Positions 7,305 to 16,286 of a DNA stretch of 44,749 bases are shown here, piece by piece. This DNA comes from Methylococcaceae bacterium UBA662 (GTDB lineage Bacteria > Pseudomonadota > Gammaproteobacteria > Methylococcales > Methylomonadaceae), in the NCBI GenBank assembly GCA_002299425.1, contig DBNW01000036.1, forward strand, positions 1 to 44,749, given 5' to 3'. The notes beneath the pieces are model-generated. The model was not told the DNA's origin and did no database searches. It saw only the letters and a program-made list of their open reading frames with translations. Within the stretch, counting starts at the first letter, position 1. The number at the start of each line of letters is the position of its first letter. Position numbers and translations under genes: made by a program.

Positions 7305-8996
7305 TTAAACCACCGAAAAGCTGGCGTGGGTCAGCGCTAACGAAGTACCGAGTAGGGCAACGTGCAACTGCGGGTCGGCACCGTGGCCGTCGGCATCGTA
7401 ATACAAGGCACCGGTGGCCCGGTTGTAAATCAGGTAATCGTCAGCCTCTAACGCCGCCTCGCCCCACACAAACTGCCCATCCGCCAACCGCCCGGGACCA
7501 CTGAGTGCGGTAAACACCGATTGAACAAAACGCAGGCTGTCATGGGCCACGACAAAATCGCTGACGGTATCGGTACCCGACACGCTATCAAACAGAAAAA
7601 CATCCCTGCCGCTGCCGCCGGTCAAGCGGTCGTTGCCTGCACCGCCCACCAAAATATCGTTGCCTGCACCCCCGTCCAGCCGGTTGTGGCCGGCATTGCC
7701 GGTCAAGGTGTTGTTCAGCGCATTGCCGGTAGCGTGGATGTCTCGGGTGCCCAACAAGACTAAGCGCTCTACATTCGCCGCCAAAGTCCAGCTAACGGTC
7801 GATTGCACGGTATCAAGGCCGCTGCCGATTTCCTCAATAACACTCTCGCCTGCAATATTAACGACATAGGTGTCGTTGCCAAGCCCGCCGATCAGCGTGT
7901 CAGAGCCGGGCCCGCCGTCCAGCCGGTCAGCACCGGCACCGCCGTCCAGCACGTCCGCACCGACACCGCCGAATAGGGTGTCGTTGCCGTTGTGGCCAAA
8001 CAGCTTGTCATGACCGTCCCCACCTCTCAGGTTATTTCTTGCGTCATTGCCGAGGATCACATCATCGCCCGCCCCGCCCCTGGCATTTTCTATCAAGACG
8101 CCAAAGGCAATGGCGATGTTGTCATAGGCGGGCAGCAACGGCCCGTTGAAGGTCTCTTGGCGCACACCTAGGGAGCTGAACTGACCGGGGTTTAGGTCGA
8201 TGGTCTGGCTAACGGTTTGGTTTGACAAATCCAGAGTGTCTCTACCGCCGGCATCCCAAATAGTTTTTATTTCGCCCTGACGGTTACTGAAGGTGTAGGT
8301 ATCATTACCCACTCGTGTTGTTAGGTTGGCACCGTAAAGAAACTGTATAGCGGCAACATCGTACAGCATGGGTGTTGACGGCAGCACGGCGGTGTAGGTG
8401 AAACGCCCGCCACCCAAAGCCGTGAATAAAACCCCGGCGCCAGAATGGGTGTTGTACGCCATGGTGGTGTAACGGTGGTTGTTCTCAGCCTCTGGCAGCA
8501 CGGCGGTGCTGACCGTACCTAACGGCTCGAACGGGTGCTTAAGGCCTAAGGCATGGCCTAGCTCGTGCTGCAACAACTGGAAGCCTTGGTTGCTAGTCGA
8601 GTAGTCGTGGCTTGGGTTTAACCACACGTCACCGGCTTTGGCCGAGGCGAGCGAGGTTGGGTAATACGCCCAGCCCCCGGAATTTACATTTTGCACCGCA
8701 TTGCTGAAAGTCACCCGGATTTGGCCTTGGCCGAGCGCAGTGTCCGGTACTTGTAAAAAAGTGATATTGGCCACCTCAGCCCAGGCCTCTAAAGCCGCTT
8801 TTACATAGCTTTGCACGGTGCTATCTAGGCCTGACCAGCCTTGCGTGACTTCATTGCCGTAAGTGGCGGTCCAGACCGAACCGCTCTCCGGAAAGCTGTA
8901 ACTGACGGTTGCCCCTTGGCCATTTTGGCTGCCCCACTGGTAAGAGCTGAGCAAGGCGTTAATTTTTGGGTCGTTTGAAAGTGGCGTACTGGGCAT
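7305..8996 (-). CDS. Serralysin-like M10 metallopeptidase with RTX repeats
   Basis: A 563-residue extracellular zinc protease. The N-terminal catalytic part contains the metzincin motif HELGHALGLKHP with three zinc His. It is followed by an M10 C-terminal segment and then a run of RTX nonapeptides (GGAGDDVILGN, GGDGHDKLFGHNGNDTLFGG, GGAGADRLDGGPGSD and others), which bind calcium in a parallel beta-roll. The last ~90 residues (DTVSDFVVAHD, YLIYNRATGALYYDADG) match the usual RTX C-terminal cap carrying the type I secretion signal. There is no N-terminal signal peptide, as expected for type I export. No HlyB/HlyD-type exporter genes lie nearby, so the exporter must be elsewhere. GGCTCC upstream (minus strand AGGAGCC) provides a ribosome site for the ATG at 8996. 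Confidence 0.92.
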   Translation of the reverse strand: MPSTPLSNDPKINALLSSYQWGSQNGQGATVSYSFPESGSVWTATYGNEVTQGWSGLDSTVQSYVKAALEAWAEVANITFLQVPDTALGQGQIRVTFSNAVQNVNSGGWAYYPTSLASAKAGDVWLNPSHDYSTSNQGFQLLQHELGHALGLKHPFEPLGTVSTAVLPEAENNHRYTTMAYNTHSGAGVLFTALGGGRFTYTAVLPSTPMLYDVAAIQFLYGANLTTRVGNDTYTFSNRQGEIKTIWDAGGRDTLDLSNQTVSQTIDLNPGQFSSLGVRQETFNGPLLPAYDNIAIAFGVLIENARGGAGDDVILGNDARNNLRGGDGHDKLFGHNGNDTLFGGVGADVLDGGAGADRLDGGPGSDTLIGGLGNDTYVVNIAGESVIEEIGSGLDTVQSTVSWTLAANVERLVLLGTRDIHATGNALNNTLTGNAGHNRLDGGAGNDILVGGAGNDRLTGGSGRDVFLFDSVSGTDTVSDFVVAHDSLRFVQSVFTALSGPGRLADGQFVWGEAALEADDYLIYNRATGALYYDADGHGADPQLHVALLGTSLALTHASFSVV

Positions 8997-9015
8997 GACC
9001 GGCTCCTAATTTGGC

Positions 9016-9043
9016 GATGATTGATGATTGATGATTGATGATT
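9016..9043. repeat. Four tandem copies of the heptamer GATGATT
   Basis: Four exact head-to-tail GATGATT units, 12 nt beyond the ribosome site and within 50 nt of the M10 protease start codon, in the divergent gap to uppP. Copy-number change would alter the protease leader or promoter spacing. The remainder of the 292-nt gap shows nothing clear. Confidence 0.85.
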
Positions 9044-9288
9044 AACGGACGCTGCGATGGCATGGCTCGCCCCAAAACATCGGCTTTCAAGTGTAGTTGG
9101 CTTTATCTAAAAAAACTGAATGATTGCAGCCACTGACGCAGCGCCGGCATTAATGGCACAACAACCGTCTTCAGTCGTTTAAAATGGCCGAGGAATTGCC
9201 CTAGTTTTTTAAGAAAAACCTTAAGACACGTGCGTCTAAAACAGCCACCATTCGCCCGCTTTACCCCTTAAACCACAGGAACTGCTCC

Positions 9289-10116
9289 ATGGATTTTGTT
9301 CTTTTGCTAAAAGCGTTCATTCTCGGCCTGGTCGAGGGCTTAACCGAATTTTTGCCCATTTCCAGCACCGGGCATTTGATTCTAGTGGGCGATTTGCTCC
9401 ATTTCAACGACGAAAAAGGCAAGCTGTTTGAGCTGGTCATCCAAGTCGGGGCGATTTTGGCGGTGTGCTGGGAATACCGCAGTAAAATCACCGCTGTCAT
9501 CGTCGGTTTACCCAGAGAGCGGGCGGCGCAACAGTTCGCCTTGAACCTAGCCATCGCTTTCATCCCACTGGCCAGTTTAGGGCTGCTCTTCGGCAAGCAC
9601 ATTAAAGCCTTTTTATTCAAGCCAATACCCGTGGCGTTAGCGTTTATTATCGGCGGCTTGGTGATTATCTGGGCAGAAAAACGCGAACACAAAACCCGCA
9701 TCCAGACCGTGGACGAACTGACTCCTTGGGATGCCTTAAAGCTCGGTTTCGCTCAAGCGTTCGCGCTAATACCCGGTGCCTCACGTTCCGGATCGACCAT
9801 TATTGGCGGCTTGTTAATAGGCCTGTCGCGCAAGGCGGCTACTGAGTTTTCATTTTTTTTGGCAATACCCACCCTGACCGCCGCCTGTTTTTACGATGTT
9901 TACAAACACTGGGATTTGCTCGATGCCGCCGGCGACGCACCGCTGTTCGCCGTCGGTTTGTTGGCCGCGTTTGCCAGTGCCTTGCTGGCAATTAAAGGCC
10001 TGTTGCGTTACATTTCCCAACACGACTTCATCGTTTTTGCTTGGTACCGGATTGTCTTCGGCCTGGTTGTTATCGCCACGGCCTACAGCGGCTTGGTGCA
10101 ATGGACGGTGGATTGA
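9289..10116 (+). CDS. uppP: Undecaprenyl-diphosphatase UppP (BacA)
   Basis: A 275-residue polytopic membrane enzyme, the usual length. The family hallmarks are both present: GLVEGLTEFLPISSTGHLIL near residues 14-33, containing the catalytic (E/Q)xxxE and Ser/His residues, and PGASRSGSTIIGG near residue 163 with the essential Arg. It dephosphorylates undecaprenyl diphosphate to recycle the lipid carrier for peptidoglycan, LPS and capsule synthesis, acting at the outer face of the inner membrane, and gives bacitracin resistance. ACAGGAA precedes the ATG. It stands alone, divergent from the protease gene. Confidence 0.97.
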   Translation: MDFVLLLKAFILGLVEGLTEFLPISSTGHLILVGDLLHFNDEKGKLFELVIQVGAILAVCWEYRSKITAVIVGLPRERAAQQFALNLAIAFIPLASLGLLFGKHIKAFLFKPIPVALAFIIGGLVIIWAEKREHKTRIQTVDELTPWDALKLGFAQAFALIPGASRSGSTIIGGLLIGLSRKAATEFSFFLAIPTLTAACFYDVYKHWDLLDAAGDAPLFAVGLLAAFASALLAIKGLLRYISQHDFIVFAWYRIVFGLVVIATAYSGLVQWTVD

Positions 10117-10158
10117 TTGGCCTTGAGCCTAAAGCTAGAACCCGATTAGGGAGGGTTT

Positions 10159-10764
10159 ATGTCCCAAGCGTACCAACCGGAATCCGCTTTCCTGTCTGAG
10201 GAAGACTATTTGCGAAGCGAGTTACGGTCTGAAGTAAAGCGCGAGTACCTTGACGGCCAAGTTTATGCCATGGCGGGTGCTGGCTATAACCATAATTGCA
10301 TCACCGCCAGTATTGCCCGGCTATTCGGCAACCATCTCGTTGGAACGCCGTGCGCCACGTTTATTGCCGCTATTAAGGTAAAAGCAGGGGACGCATTTTT
10401 TTATCCCGATGTGCTGGTGGATTGCGCCAAGATGGGCGGCGACGATTATTTTTCTTCATCGCCCGTCATTATTGTCGAGGTGTTGTCCAAAACGACCCGG
10501 AAAGCTGACACCACCAGCAAGCTGCTACGCTACCTTAATTTGCCGTCATTACAAGAATATGTTTTGATTGAACAAGATATTGTCTCGATACAAGTTTTAA
10601 GAAGAAGAAAACATTGGCAATCTGAATTTTTTTATTTAGGCGATGAAGTCACGCTGGAATCGATTGGCTTGACTTTGCCAGTGGCAGCGGTCTATGACCG
10701 GGTCGATAATCCAGATAGTAATGAATTCAGGCGGCAACACCTACTAACGGCTAAGCAAACCTGA
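10159..10764 (+). CDS. Uma2-family (DUF820) PD-(D/E)XK nuclease-like protein
   Basis: A 201-residue protein of the Uma2/DUF820 family. Seen: YLRSELRSEVKREYLDGQVYAMAGA at the start (residues ~17-42), then FYPDVLVDC and PVIIVEVLSKTTRKADTTSKL, giving the D...ExL core of a restriction-like fold, followed by YLNLPSLQEYVLIEQD. The family is presumed to have nuclease activity, but its role is unknown; copies are numerous in cyanobacteria and some methanotrophs. A good ribosome site (AGGGAGG) precedes the ATG. It is shorter in GC than its neighbours toward the 3' end, which may signal acquisition. A second, dissimilar copy is at 31476. Confidence 0.88.
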   Translation: MSQAYQPESAFLSEEDYLRSELRSEVKREYLDGQVYAMAGAGYNHNCITASIARLFGNHLVGTPCATFIAAIKVKAGDAFFYPDVLVDCAKMGGDDYFSSSPVIIVEVLSKTTRKADTTSKLLRYLNLPSLQEYVLIEQDIVSIQVLRRRKHWQSEFFYLGDEVTLESIGLTLPVAAVYDRVDNPDSNEFRRQHLLTAKQT

Positions 10765-10798
10765 ATCGCTTTCACCTTAAATCCAAAGGAGCCACACC

Positions 10799-12112
10799 AT
10801 GCCCGACTTCACCCTCACCCCTCCCACCGACGGCGCGGCCATCACGATGCAAGACGGCCGTTTGCAGGTGCCCGACCGCCCCATCATCCCGTTCATCGAA
10901 GGCGACGGCACCGGCCCGGACATTTGGCGGGCGACCGTCCGGGTGTTGGATGCCGCTGTCGCTAAGGCTTACGGCGGGCAACGGCAAATCCAATGGCTGG
11001 AAGTCTACGCCGGCGAGAAGGCATTCAAGCACTTCGGCACCTGGTTGCCCGATGCCACGGTCGAAGCCTGCCGCACTTATTTGGTGTCCATCAAAGGCCC
11101 GTTGACCACCCCCGTCGGCGGCGGCATCCGCTCGTTGAACGTGGCGTTACGGCAACTGCTGGATATGTACGTCTGCCTGCGCCCGGTGCGCTGGTTCAAG
11201 GGCGTGCCGTCCCCGGTGTTGCACCCGGAAGCGGTGGACACGGTGATTTTCCGCGAGAACACCGAAGACATCTACGCCGGCCTGGAATTTGCCGCAGGCA
11301 GCGATGACAACCGGCGTTTCCTGGCTTTGCTGCAAGAACATTTCCCCGAACAATTTAAAAAAATCCGCTTCCCGCAAACCTGCGGCATTGGCATCAAGCC
11401 GGTTTCGCAAGAAGGCACCGAACGGCTGGTGCGGGCGGCGATTGATTATGCCTTGGCCAATGGCCGTCAGAGCGTGACCCTCGTGCACAAAGGCAACATC
11501 ATGAAGTTCACCGAAGGAGCGTTCTGCCACTGGGCCTACCAACTGGCCGAGCGCGACTACCCGCAACAAACCTACACCTGGCGGCACTGGGAAAAAACCA
11601 AAGCTGAATTAGGGGAAGAGGCCGCCAACCGCGAGCAGCGGGAAGCCCTAGCGGCGGGGCGGATTTTGATTAAGGATGCCATCGCCGATATTACCTTGCA
11701 GCAAGTGCTGACCCGTCCCGGCGATTTTGACGTGATCGCCACGCTCAATTTAAACGGCGATTATTTGTCCGATGCGTTGGCCGCACAAGTCGGTGGCATC
11801 GGCATAGCCCCCGGCGGCAACATCAATTACCAGACCGGTACCGCCGTGTTTGAGGCCACCCACGGCACCGCACCGAAATACGCCGATTTGGATAAGGTCA
11901 ACCCCGGTTCGTTGATTTTGTCGGGGGAAATGCTGCTGCGTTATTTAGGCTGGACGCAAGCGGCCGACGCCATCATCGAGGCCATGGACGCCACCATCGC
12001 CAGCCGCCGCGTCACCTATGATTTTGCCCGTTTGATGGACGGCGCGGAAGAAGTTAAATGCAGCGAGTTTGGCGATGCCTTGATAGCCTGCATGAAGCCG
12101 CAGACACCGTAA
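10799..12112 (+). CDS. icd: NADP-dependent isocitrate dehydrogenase
   Basis: A 437-residue E. coli-type isocitrate dehydrogenase converting isocitrate and NADP+ to 2-oxoglutarate and CO2 in the TCA cycle. Seen: IEGDGTGPDIW, the substrate and phosphorylation segment SLNVALRQ with Ser112 matching E. coli Ser113, the metal/substrate segment ENTEDIYAGLE, HKGNIMK and the nucleotide loop HGTAPKYADLDK. The Lys-Tyr pair after HGTAP points to NADP rather than NAD. It is about 20 residues longer than the E. coli enzyme, mainly through the segment around WEKTKAELGEEAANREQ. AAAGGAG precedes the ATG. It converges on the STAS gene with a perfect hairpin between them. Confidence 0.97.
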   Translation: MPDFTLTPPTDGAAITMQDGRLQVPDRPIIPFIEGDGTGPDIWRATVRVLDAAVAKAYGGQRQIQWLEVYAGEKAFKHFGTWLPDATVEACRTYLVSIKGPLTTPVGGGIRSLNVALRQLLDMYVCLRPVRWFKGVPSPVLHPEAVDTVIFRENTEDIYAGLEFAAGSDDNRRFLALLQEHFPEQFKKIRFPQTCGIGIKPVSQEGTERLVRAAIDYALANGRQSVTLVHKGNIMKFTEGAFCHWAYQLAERDYPQQTYTWRHWEKTKAELGEEAANREQREALAAGRILIKDAIADITLQQVLTRPGDFDVIATLNLNGDYLSDALAAQVGGIGIAPGGNINYQTGTAVFEATHGTAPKYADLDKVNPGSLILSGEMLLRYLGWTQAADAIIEAMDATIASRRVTYDFARLMDGAEEVKCSEFGDALIACMKPQTP

Positions 12113-12117
12113 CCGTA

Positions 12118-12153
12118 GCGAAGTGGCCCGTTGAGAAAACCTGGCCACTTCGC
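12118..12153. terminator. Perfect 11-bp hairpin between convergent icd and the STAS gene
   Basis: GCGAAGTGGCC (12118-12128) pairs exactly with GGCCACTTCGC (12143-12153) around a 14-nt loop. No U-tract follows on either strand, so it may work as a bidirectional block or RNA 3'-end stabiliser rather than a simple intrinsic terminator. Confidence 0.6.
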
Positions 12154-12161
12154 AGCATGGC

Positions 12162-13307
12162 TTAGGACAGGTACCGGTTGTAGACCATTTCCAGCATTTT
12201 CAGCTCACCTTGTTCCGGCTTGACCCAGCCGTTGATTTGGATTTCCCGCAATATTGCTTTGCCCTGCTCGTCTTCTGTCATGCCTGTTAAGACAGTCGTC
12301 AACAGCGTGTCGCTATTTTCCAAGCTGTCTTTTAGGTACGGGCTGACGCAGAACAAATGGTAGGCAAAGTCGGTTTGGCTTTCGTCCAATTTCCTAATGC
12401 TGTTGCGACTGAATGACGACAGGCCGTCATAGGTTTTTTTCAGCATGAACAGCAACTCGCATTTTTCCCGCAACAAAGACTGCAATGCTTTGATTTCATT
12501 GCCGCAAAAATCAAACGTTAAGTGCCCAGAATCCAGCCCTTGGTCATCGCACAAAAACCGCCCTAACAGATAGACGAAACTGTTTTGGCTGGCGGTAGCG
12601 ACGGTCGTCCCGGCATAGTCCGACAACGCCCGAGTGTCATCCGAGCGGGTCAAAATAACCACCTCGTCCGCTTCATGGACGGGGCGCATCATGGGAATGA
12701 AACCGTGCGCGGCCATCATATGGCAGGCCTCGAACGGGCGTGCAAACAGCAAGTCGGTGGTACCTGCCTTGACCGCATCGGTCGCCTGCTCAAAATGAAT
12801 GGCTTTTTTCAAACGCCGTTGCAAATACGTGTTCAGCAAGTACCAGCCGGTCAATTGCTGCCCCGATTGCAGATTGGCAACAAAGTTAAGCTTGTCATGC
12901 GCCACAGGGCCGGTCGCCGCTTTAACGGCGGCGTCGCGGCTCGCACCCGCAGCATTCGGCACCGCGCCGGTCACCTCGACGTTGTTGCCGTCAGCCTTAA
13001 TAAAACGGCCTAGGCCGGTGATCTTGAACAACATGCTGACCATGCGGTCGAGGTTTTGCACTTGGATGCGAACCCGTTGCCGTTCCCATTCTTCAAATAC
13101 CTGCAACAACAGTGATAACCCCATCGAATTGACCCGCCCAACCTGGCTGAAATCGAGCAGCACATCACTGTTAGCGGTGACTTGCCCGGTTAAGGTTTGC
13201 AACACACTGTCGGCGTTGGCATCAATCGAGCCGGCCAAGACAAAATGAAGACTATCGCCGTTGTTTTTTTTCTGGAAAGAAAATGTCGATGACAAGGCCA
13301 TGTTCAT
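12162..13307 (-). CDS. STAS domain fused to a periplasmic-binding-like (PhnD-type) domain
   Basis: A 381-residue cytoplasmic protein without signal peptide. Residues ~1-105 are a STAS (anti-sigma-factor antagonist) domain: the strand VLLDFSQVGRVNSMGLSLLLQ carries the Ser of the usual phosphorylation site in VNSMG. Residues ~125-381 resemble a type 2 periplasmic binding fold of the phosphonate/phosphite-binding kind (FVANLQSGQQLTGWYL, AGTTDLLFARPFEACHM, AGTTVATAS, CVSPYLKDSL). Such a binding domain inside the cytoplasm could sense a small ligand. The ATG overlaps the stop of the upstream SpoIIE-phosphatase gene by 4 nt, indicating translational coupling, and the phosphatase is its likely partner. 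The ligand and target are unknown. Confidence 0.82.
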   Translation of the reverse strand: MNMALSSTFSFQKKNNGDSLHFVLAGSIDANADSVLQTLTGQVTANSDVLLDFSQVGRVNSMGLSLLLQVFEEWERQRVRIQVQNLDRMVSMLFKITGLGRFIKADGNNVEVTGAVPNAAGASRDAAVKAATGPVAHDKLNFVANLQSGQQLTGWYLLNTYLQRRLKKAIHFEQATDAVKAGTTDLLFARPFEACHMMAAHGFIPMMRPVHEADEVVILTRSDDTRALSDYAGTTVATASQNSFVYLLGRFLCDDQGLDSGHLTFDFCGNEIKALQSLLREKCELLFMLKKTYDGLSSFSRNSIRKLDESQTDFAYHLFCVSPYLKDSLENSDTLLTTVLTGMTEDEQGKAILREIQINGWVKPEQGELKMLEMVYNRYLS

Positions 13308-16012
13308 ACTCCCAGCGGATAGGCAACCGCTTCGTATTCATTATGGTAAATGAACTGGATGCCGGAATCGGTGTTCATGTCGATGGAGCTGTTGATGTCC
13401 CAGAGCGTGGTAACCTGAGTGCGTTTTTGCGGCTGCACCCGGATTTGCAGGTAGTCTGACAAACGCCACATCATGTACAGACCAACTCCACCTAGGCCGG
13501 CCTCGACACCCTGCTCCATAGCATGCGTGATGTTTTTCAGAAACACGGCCGGGTTCAGCGTACCCCAGTTGTCGGTGATCATCAGGCCAAGTAGGCCGTC
13601 ACCGACGGCAACATCAATGCGCACCTCCTCATGGGCGGACAGTGCCCGTTCCTCACCCTTACGGAAATAAGCCACCCCTTTGCCGTCCCTAGGGGCGGCA
13701 TACAGGCTGTTTTCCGACATCTCGTCCAAAATTACCATTAAAGCGTCAACATGTTCTTTAGGGACAGTGCCCTGGTCGTTCAGCCAAGCGTAAATTTCCT
13801 CCATGATAAAAGCTTTGTCCTCGGTGTGGGTAATATGAAATTGCCGGTAAATGGGTTGGCCGGGCATCAGCGCGTACAAATCGTCATCGGGGCTTTCATG
13901 GTGCTGGCTTAACAGATGCTCCCAACCGAGCTTATGGCACAAGCTGTCATGGCGCGGCAAAATCCGGCAAATGCCGTCTTGGCTGAAGCGACTTAACAGG
14001 TCGGCATAGCCTTGTTCGGCGAGGAACACGATGTATTCCTTGGAAATTCTCGGGATGGGATGGTCGCCGTGACGGTAAAAGTTTTCGGAAATGCGGATGA
14101 TGTCGCTCACTTCATTGCTGCCGCCGCTGGTGGCTTGGCTGACGCGGTCAGTATGGGTGACAGTGACAAGGGTCACGTCATCGCTGAAGGCGGTGCTGCG
14201 GCAATGCCGGGCCAACGCCTCCAGGATGCGGTCGCGTAGGATTTCTGGGTCGGCATCACGGTGGGCGTTCAAAATTTGTTCCAGGCGCTCGTAACCGAAC
14301 GCCTCGCCGCTAGGGGATTCTTCTTCAATCAGGCCGTCAGTGAACAGGAATAACCGATCGCCGACTTCCAGGGTGATGTCTATGGCCGATTCCAGATAGT
14401 CGGAGTTGATGCTTTTGCCTAAGGGCAGCCCGTAAGCTTCCAGCATGACCCAATGAGACGCTTGCTGCCTCAGCAAATAAGGCAGCACATGTCCGGCGTT
14501 GGCAAAAATCAAGCGCCCGGTGCGGGCGTCTAAGCTCAGGCAGGCCATGGTCATTAGCAAAGATTGCTGCGCCGTAGCGCGCATGGTTTCGTTTAACGAA
14601 TTTAATATCTCGCTGGGACTGGTCACGCCTTCGTGGATGAGCGGGTAAACCCCCGCCTTGGCCGCACCCACCATGGTGCCGGCTGCTACACCGTGGCCGC
14701 TAACATCGCCTATGAGCAAAATACTGTGGTGGCCGCCAACTTTGTAGTAGTCGTAGTAGTCACCGCCGACCTCGCTGGAAGTCAGCAGGTCGGCTAGGCC
14801 TTGCACGCCCGGCAACTCGATTTGTGGCTTCGGCAAAATTGCACGTTGTAAGGTCGCCGCTAAGTTGACCTCGTCTTGCAGGCGCGAGGTCAGTTGCGCC
14901 AGCTCTTGGTTGGTGCGCTGCACCTGACGCTCAGCTTGCTTACGTTCGGTAATGTCAAGGCCGGTGGCCAGAAACATAAGCGGCTCGCCGGTTTTGGAAT
15001 CCTTGATCACGGTCGGATTCCAGACAATGTTGAGGCGGTCGCCGGTGCTGGTCATCATGGCGGTCTCTACTGGGTCGGCAAAGGTCATGGCTCCCGACAT
15101 CATTTCGCTGAATAAGCGGCGCAAGCCGGCTTGTTCGTCGCTAGGAATGAACTGCGTGAAAAAGTCTTTGCCGTTGGCCCGCACCTCTTGTTCCAACCAG
15201 CCGCTGCTTTGTTGTGCGTACTCGTTGAGCAGGACCACCTGCGCCTGGGTGTCCAGACCGATGATCAACGCTTGTGTCGTGTTAATGACGTTATCAGCAA
15301 ACGCTTTTTCTTGCTTCATCTTCAAAACGCTGTCTTTGAGCCGCAAAACCAAGGGTTGCAGCATCAACAAACCCACCAAGCTTAATGAGGCGATCGAAAT
15401 ACCGAACATCAAATTTTGCTTGTTGATGGTGCCACTGAGCATGGCTTCCGCTTCGCGCTGGTGCGTGAGGGCCGCCCAGCCGAGGTCATCTAACAGCCGT
15501 GGGGTAATTTTTAGAAACAGCTTTTGCAGCTCCTCGGTATTAAACGCAAGCTCATTCGGCGGCATCCGGTACAGTTGCCGGACGGTGGCCAGGTAATTAC
15601 GCATTTGCACATCCAGCGGCTTCTTGCTGTCGAAGTAGATTTCCCGCAGCTTGTAAGACAAATGGCCGGCCGAGTGAATCAGGCGTTCACCGTCCTTGAT
15701 GAAGCGGTCGCCCTGACGCAGTGAGGTATGGGCTTCATCCAACTGAGTCATGTGGGAGATGATTTGGGCGTCAATTTTGCGCCGCTCATCGGCATCGTGG
15801 GATTGGCTTTTGCGGGCCAGCAAAACATTGATGCTTTGCACCAGCATACCTTGTTCGGCCCCCATCTTGACAATCCGGGCATTACCCTCTTGGTGACGCA
15901 GATCGGTGATTAAAATCATGTAGGCGATCGTCGACACCACCCCTAAAATCAACAAAACCGTGGCGTATTGGTCCAACATTTGGCCCACAAAACGCCGAAA
16001 TAACTCATTCAT
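13304..16012 (-). CDS. Membrane PAS-SpoIIE (PP2C-type) serine phosphatase with C-terminal ATPase-like region
   Basis: A 902-residue regulator. Two membrane helices (residues ~17-37 and ~200-220) flank a ~160-residue periplasmic sensor region. A PAS domain (~238-352, ending ATGLDITERKQAE) and a short coiled coil lead into a SpoIIE/PP2C phosphatase (~386-600) with metal-binding Asp in GGDYYDYY and LLIGDVSGHG. The last ~180 residues contain DEMSENSLYA and GLGGVGLYMMWRLSD, an N-box and G-box-like pair of a HATPase_c/anti-sigma kinase fold. It thus carries phosphatase and possible kinase modules for a STAS partner, the protein at 12162. The start at 16012 was chosen for its GGAG site 7 nt upstream; upstream codons add only 17 residues. 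Confidence 0.9.
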   Translation of the reverse strand: MNELFRRFVGQMLDQYATVLLILGVVSTIAYMILITDLRHQEGNARIVKMGAEQGMLVQSINVLLARKSQSHDADERRKIDAQIISHMTQLDEAHTSLRQGDRFIKDGERLIHSAGHLSYKLREIYFDSKKPLDVQMRNYLATVRQLYRMPPNELAFNTEELQKLFLKITPRLLDDLGWAALTHQREAEAMLSGTINKQNLMFGISIASLSLVGLLMLQPLVLRLKDSVLKMKQEKAFADNVINTTQALIIGLDTQAQVVLLNEYAQQSSGWLEQEVRANGKDFFTQFIPSDEQAGLRRLFSEMMSGAMTFADPVETAMMTSTGDRLNIVWNPTVIKDSKTGEPLMFLATGLDITERKQAERQVQRTNQELAQLTSRLQDEVNLAATLQRAILPKPQIELPGVQGLADLLTSSEVGGDYYDYYKVGGHHSILLIGDVSGHGVAAGTMVGAAKAGVYPLIHEGVTSPSEILNSLNETMRATAQQSLLMTMACLSLDARTGRLIFANAGHVLPYLLRQQASHWVMLEAYGLPLGKSINSDYLESAIDITLEVGDRLFLFTDGLIEEESPSGEAFGYERLEQILNAHRDADPEILRDRILEALARHCRSTAFSDDVTLVTVTHTDRVSQATSGGSNEVSDIIRISENFYRHGDHPIPRISKEYIVFLAEQGYADLLSRFSQDGICRILPRHDSLCHKLGWEHLLSQHHESPDDDLYALMPGQPIYRQFHITHTEDKAFIMEEIYAWLNDQGTVPKEHVDALMVILDEMSENSLYAAPRDGKGVAYFRKGEERALSAHEEVRIDVAVGDGLLGLMITDNWGTLNPAVFLKNITHAMEQGVEAGLGGVGLYMMWRLSDYLQIRVQPQKRTQVTTLWDINSSIDMNTDSGIQFIYHNEYEAVAYPLGV

Positions 16013-16191
16013 TTTGGATCTCCTCATTGCGATTGTTATAGTTATTGAGTCCGTTACCGTCAAGTTCGCCAGGGCATGGTATTGGCAAGCAGCGCGCCTT
16101 TGCCATTAGAATAAGCCTCTGTAGCTTCTAACTCGTACGGTGAACACGCAAAGAGTAGATGAGTCTGCAAAAAATTAAAGGGCAGGCAGTA

Positions 16192-16286
16192 ATTTTCGTG
16201 GCCTACCGTAACGCAACGGCTTTAGCGAGTCACTTGCACGACGTATCAGCGGAATTTCGATCATCGCCGCCACGAAAATCGGCGAT
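16192..16286. other. Structured non-coding element in the 418-nt gap 16013-16431
   Basis: ATCGCCG (16263-16269) and CGGCGAT (16280-16286) form a 7-bp hairpin whose 10-nt loop, CCACGAAAAT, is complementary to ATTTTCGTGGC at 16192-16202. The two pairings share G16269 and would compete or form a pseudoknot. The element sits between the divergent SpoIIE-phosphatase and flavin-reductase genes. A run of seven T follows at 16359-16365. The rest of the gap holds no convincing gene; a TATACT -10-like hexamer is at 16393-16398. Confidence 0.4.

Noticed and set aside
9261..9701. Minus-strand open frame antisense to uppP
   Set aside because: It has Met- and Lys-rich low-quality sequence without family motifs and is fully covered by uppP.
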